Shown in pieces: positions 6,247 to 8,951 of a DNA stretch of 8,951 bases (the first letter of the stretch is position 1; each line of letters begins with the position of its first letter). The notes below the pieces were generated by a model. That model ran no database searches. It was not told the origin of the DNA and worked only from the letters and a program-made list of their open reading frames with translations. Origin of the DNA: CAUZSN01 sp963582345 (GTDB lineage: Bacteria; Planctomycetota; Planctomycetia; Planctomycetales; Planctomycetaceae); NCBI GenBank assembly GCA_963582345.1, contig CAUZSN010000109.1, positions 1-8,951 on the forward strand, given 5' to 3'. The translations under genes and the position numbers were made by a program.

Positions 6247-6289
6247 AGCGGCACTACGGTGTGAGATTGCTTTTCACCGCAATGCCGCT
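6247..6289 (-). terminator. Long hairpin terminator of the DUF1559 gene
   Basis: On the minus strand the arms AGCGGCATTGCGGTG and CACCGTAGTGCCGCT form a continuous 15-bp stem with a 13-base loop, starting 47 bases past the DUF1559 stop codon. Thirteen pairs are Watson-Crick and two are G-U wobbles. On the plus strand the same two positions would be A-C mismatches, so the structure is intact only in the minus-strand transcript. TAAGTTTTATC follows the stem, a short and broken U-tract, so termination may be partial or factor-assisted; a 3'-protecting hairpin is the alternative. Confidence 0.65.
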
Positions 6290-6336
6290 CAACACAAATC
6301 AACGTCAACGAGACTATTCTGAAATCAGCCCGATCC

Positions 6337-7377
6337 TTATTGATCATCCTGAACTGTTTGCCCATAGCGTTGACCATTTGGCGTCATTAATCGAGCGTAA
6401 ACGCCTTGATTCATTGAGTCAGTGAAAGGTTTGACTCGACCATCGCACATTGACATATGAACAAGTCCGGCATGGTTCGAGCTAGGCCGGGCTGCCTTTC
6501 CAGACTCAGCAGCCAAATTTACATTGATGAAGGAGTCACCAAAGTCATTAGCAGTCACTACTAACTCTCCTCCTACCACGCCATTGTCTACATTCGTGCC
6601 TATTACAGTTCGTAAGCCAAATGCACAGTCGTGCAGAGTAACAGCTCGATGCCAGTCACGCGCTTGAAGGTTTTCTGAAAACATGATCGTGTTGGTTTGT
6701 CCGTCACCGGATGCGATGAAATCTAGTGTCGTTTTGAATGAGTCGATCGTAGCATCTCCAGTTCTGCCCGGCCGCCAGAAAACTCCAGTTGAGTGAGCAA
6801 TCAAAAGATCATCCTGATCTATGCCCACAGCACCGCCCCAGGATGTGGTACCTGCGTAATGGTTCCAACCAGTGGCCACCGTCGCTCCCGTAGCTGGATC
6901 CCAGTTGAGGACTATCATATAGCCCGCGTTTGGCACGTAGCTTAGGCCACCTTTCTGTTGGAAGCTGTCAGAATCAACACCACACTGCAAGACTGGAATT
7001 GATGGCCAGGTGACGTCTGCGGCAGCGTCGTATGAGTCAATCTCACGGGCGACCGCTGCATTGTCGAGGTACGGCAGCAGCGCTACAGCCCAACTCCGGT
7101 TAATCACTGTCGCTGGGGTCCCTGTCGGATTGAGAGGATACGAATCGTACAACTGGGGCAACTGACCGTTGTGAGCCGAAGAAAAATTTATGGCTGCCAT
7201 CGTCACGTTTCGCAAACGGTTAATACATTCGGTACGTCGTGCAGCAGCTCGTGCAGATTGAATGGCCGGCAAAAGCAACGCTGCTAGTGTGGCGATAATC
7301 GAGATCACCACTAATAGTTCAAGCAGCGTGAAGCCACTGCGCTCGCGTAATGTCTTTTTCTTGCGACGAGTTTTCAT
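6337..7377 (-). CDS. DUF1559 protein with prepilin-type N terminus and H-X9-DG motif
   Basis: A 346-residue member of the large planctomycete DUF1559 family. It starts with a basic leader (KTRRKKKTLRERSG) cut by prepilin peptidase between G15 and F16; the mature end FTLLELLVVISII has Glu at position 5 and a hydrophobic helix to about residue 38, as in type IV pilins and type II secretion pseudopilins. The conserved C51 in TECINRLRNVTMAAINFSSAHNGQLP is a family hallmark. The C terminus has the H-X9-DG motif: H302 and DG 312-313 in NHAGLVHMSMCDG. Length is typical and no motif is missing. The protein should sit in the inner membrane with its body outside. Planctomycetes have dozens to hundreds of such genes, and their exact role is not established. 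ATG 7375-7377 has a strong ribosome site. It lies 165 bases after the GspK-like gene on the same strand. Confidence 0.95.
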   Translation of the reverse strand: MKTRRKKKTLRERSGFTLLELLVVISIIATLAALLLPAIQSARAAARRTECINRLRNVTMAAINFSSAHNGQLPQLYDSYPLNPTGTPATVINRSWAVALLPYLDNAAVAREIDSYDAAADVTWPSIPVLQCGVDSDSFQQKGGLSYVPNAGYMIVLNWDPATGATVATGWNHYAGTTSWGGAVGIDQDDLLIAHSTGVFWRPGRTGDATIDSFKTTLDFIASGDGQTNTIMFSENLQARDWHRAVTLHDCAFGLRTVIGTNVDNGVVGGELVVTANDFGDSFINVNLAAESGKAARPSSNHAGLVHMSMCDGRVKPFTDSMNQGVYARLMTPNGQRYGQTVQDDQ

Positions 7378-7383
7378 AACTGT

Positions 7384-7392
7384 CTCTCCTTC
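7384..7392 (-). promoter_or_regulatory. Strong ribosome binding site of the DUF1559 gene
   Basis: GAAGGAGAG on the minus strand lies six bases before the ATG at 7375-7377. It is the best Shine-Dalgarno match in the window and fixes the start, which also yields a proper prepilin leader. Confidence 0.8.
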
Positions 7393-7520
7393 AAGCTATT
7401 GTACATGTATTAGTTTGGTATCTAGAAATTTCGGCCCGCGTTTCATTCGGATGTCAACTGAATGGAACACGCATGGCTTTGTCCCTCCCATTATGGCTAA
7501 CTCGATGCGATAGGTGTTAG

Positions 7521-7534
7521 AAAAAATATTTTTT
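7521..7534. repeat. AT-only palindrome after the GspK-like gene
   Basis: AAAAAATATTTTTT is a perfect 14-base palindrome starting nine bases past the stop codon of the GspK-like gene; the T-run on the plus strand reaches 7536. On the minus strand it reads as an A-run then six T. It lacks a GC stem, so it is not a standard terminator, though it could mark the transcript end. Confidence 0.35.
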
Positions 7535-7542
7535 TTCGTGTC

Positions 7543-8951
7543 CTAGTGAATCACCAATCGATGCTTGACCAACTTTCGCCAGTCGAACGATGCCGTGGCC
7601 GAATCATAGGCTTCATCAGCCGCCGAGCGATCGATGACGAAGAAACCGCGGTGTCCGTCGTTCGTCTTGTCGCCATCGTCATCCAAGTCGAATTGACCTC
7701 CGATTCTGATCGCTCCACTAGTGTCTTCGTAGGCCTCAAAGAATTTTACGGAAATAAAAACGATAAACACGTTGCTACGCGTCGTTACGTTACCTAGTAT
7801 TTTCGAGAGCAGCCGGTGGCGGTTGTAATAATCAATCGAACTATTGCCGTGTTCATCGCCTGTCCCCAATTCAAACAACCGACGCCCAAACGCCCCGAAG
7901 GCTCCTTCGTCGATTGGTAGGCTACGAAACAGAGTACTCTCGATGGTGGGACTGTTGCCGACGTCGTTCTCGATGAAATTGAAAGTACGGAACGGCTGCG
8001 AACCAGATAGACCAGGCAGATACAGCCCCGTGGTGGCATCCAACTGGTCACGCGATTTGGTGAACTGTGCCCACCAATCACGAACGTCGTCCGCATCGTT
8101 ACCGTTTAAGTCATAGACGTCGCTCGCAGGCAGATGACGATTTGTGTTGTCCAGGTCGCGAGTGTAAACGTCAAAATCATCCAGTAAACCTGCCAAGACA
8201 TCGGGATGCCGAATGGTATTCAGGTTGATTCTGCCAGGAACGCGGGTGAGGTTCAGTGGATTGCCTAATTCCCGATGCGTGCGCGACGGAACTTCAACAA
8301 ATTCGAACAAGCGATGCCAACGATTGTCGAGCCTTGCGTCGGCAGAAGTTGGTATATTCGATGGATGTCTCGGTTGCAGAACTTTGCCTCCAGCGACCAG
8401 TGCAACAGGATCCTGCAACAGTGGACGCTTTTTGCTGTCAAACAAATCTTGAGTCACACTGGCGGGACCGTATAACGGAATGGCCAGCAACTCTCCGACC
8501 GAGGCGAAATCGCGGTCGAAGTGAGGCTGCCAGACATCGAATGCTTCTGGTGAGCTCGAGTTGCGGTCCGTGCCCACTACGGGAAGGCCTGCGCTTTCGT
8601 GGCCGAGCGTGTTGTACTGGATACCATTATTGAATGGTGACGGCGGCTGCGAAACGTCAAACAATGGTTCTACTTGGTTGGCACGTCGGAATGGCTGACT
8701 TCGTTCGCTACTTCTCAAGGCATCCAACAAGTCATTGTCTGGCATCGTTGGGTCCAAATCGCTGATCGTGATGGCGGTGTCGGCAGCTTTGATATCGAAG
8801 TCGGTCAAGTTCACGACGATCCGATCGACTGCGACCCAAGGATTCTGGGGTGTCGAAAGCCTCGGCTGATCCAGGTTCACACGACGTTCCAAGATCAGTA
8901 CGGTGGCTACGCCGGTAACCAGCGACGATAATTTCAAATAGGCCCCAGGGG
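7543..8951 (-). CDS. GspK-like/pseudopilin-associated planctomycete protein, C-terminal part
   Basis: The open frame continues through the right edge with no stop, so at least 468 C-terminal residues are here and the start is outside; the TTG at 8935-8937 is not a convincing start, because coding-like sequence continues upstream. Visible parts: RRVNLDQPRLSTPQNPWVAV, a pattern seen near the middle of large planctomycete exported proteins; GRINLNTI (8212-8235), matching the G-(R/K)-(I/V)-N-(I/L)-N-T loop of type II secretion GspK and related helix-hairpin-helix regions; VFIVFISVKFFEAYED followed by FFVIDRSAADEAYD; and a closing FDWRKLVKHRLVIH. Two Asp/Asn-rich loops, DLNGNDADD and DLDDDGDKTNDG, look like possible calcium sites. 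The protein probably works at the cell envelope, perhaps with pseudopilins like the downstream DUF1559 protein. No enzyme motif is seen, and the family assignment rests on short motifs only. Confidence 0.65.
   Translation of the reverse strand, partial: PGAYLKLSSLVTGVATVLILERRVNLDQPRLSTPQNPWVAVDRIVVNLTDFDIKAADTAITISDLDPTMPDNDLLDALRSSERSQPFRRANQVEPLFDVSQPPSPFNNGIQYNTLGHESAGLPVVGTDRNSSSPEAFDVWQPHFDRDFASVGELLAIPLYGPASVTQDLFDSKKRPLLQDPVALVAGGKVLQPRHPSNIPTSADARLDNRWHRLFEFVEVPSRTHRELGNPLNLTRVPGRINLNTIRHPDVLAGLLDDFDVYTRDLDNTNRHLPASDVYDLNGNDADDVRDWWAQFTKSRDQLDATTGLYLPGLSGSQPFRTFNFIENDVGNSPTIESTLFRSLPIDEGAFGAFGRRLFELGTGDEHGNSSIDYYNRHRLLSKILGNVTTRSNVFIVFISVKFFEAYEDTSGAIRIGGQFDLDDDGDKTNDGHRGFFVIDRSAADEAYDSATASFDWRKLVKHRLVIH

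Larger units (their letters stand above)
5864..6336. other. Intergenic gap rich in inverted repeats
   Basis: These 473 bases separate the FIST gene from the end of the DUF1559 gene, both on the minus strand. The part nearest 6336 should hold the DUF1559 terminator (hairpin at 6247-6289) and the part nearest 5864 the FIST promoter and leader, for which I see no confident boxes. TGCGCA occurs at 5951-5956, 6025-6030 and 6070-6075. Inverted repeats lie at 6026-6053, 6116-6134 and 6132-6168. The open frame 6174-6425 (+) overlaps the DUF1559 gene antisense and has no family resemblance. Confidence 0.6.

Noticed and set aside
6174..6425. Plus-strand open frame of 83 codons
   Set aside because: It crosses the terminator hairpin and overlaps the DUF1559 gene antisense; no start signal or recognisable product.
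7398..7457. Minus-strand TTGACA (7452-7457) and TACAAT (7398-7403) as a promoter for the DUF1559 gene
   Set aside because: Each box is good alone, but they are 48 bases apart and cannot pair; a start from TACAAT would fall within the ribosome binding site.
1..8951. CRISPR array, insertion sequence, phage or defence cassette
   Set aside because: No regularly spaced direct repeats, transposase, integrase or known defence domain was seen on either strand.

Overview
The window looks like part of a planctomycete chromosome, most likely from the Pirellulaceae group. The main reason is the minus-strand pair on the right: a DUF1559 protein with a type IV pilin-like leader and an H-X9-DG motif, next to a large protein that resembles the pseudopilin/GspK-like proteins seen with such genes in Planctomycetes. 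Gene density is low, GC content looks close to 50 %, and the gaps are long. I see no transposase, integrase, phage gene, CRISPR array, rRNA or tRNA.

Layout. 1-157 (+): last 51 codons of a short-chain dehydrogenase/reductase. 158-883: a 726-base gap with no recognisable gene. 884-2922 (+): a two-gene unit, a cytosolic GT2 glycosyltransferase of the polyprenyl-phosphate sugar synthase type and a multi-pass GT87/DUF2029 membrane glycosyltransferase, joined by a TGATG stop/start overlap. 3160-3786 (+): a secreted, histidine-rich helical protein of unknown function. 4079-4531 (+): a thioredoxin-type arsenate reductase with all three redox cysteines. 4694-5863 (-): a stand-alone FIST sensory-domain protein. 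5864-6336: a gap rich in inverted repeats, including a long terminator-like hairpin. 6337-7377 (-): the DUF1559 pseudopilin-like protein. 7543-8951 (-): the C-terminal part of the GspK-like protein, running off the right edge.

How the genes work together. The two glycosyltransferases make a plausible pathway: the GT2 enzyme would load a sugar on polyprenyl phosphate in the cytoplasm, and the GT-C enzyme would use that lipid-linked sugar outside the membrane. The DUF1559 and GspK-like genes share orientation and a link to pseudopilin biology, but a 165-base gap separates them. ArsC, the FIST protein and the histidine-rich protein each look like single-gene units.

No clearly new multi-gene system is visible. 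The observations most worth checking are the strand-asymmetric hairpin after the DUF1559 gene, a possible decayed copy of the FIST 3' end just beyond its stop codon, the histidine-rich secreted protein, and a 12-base palindrome upstream of arsC.
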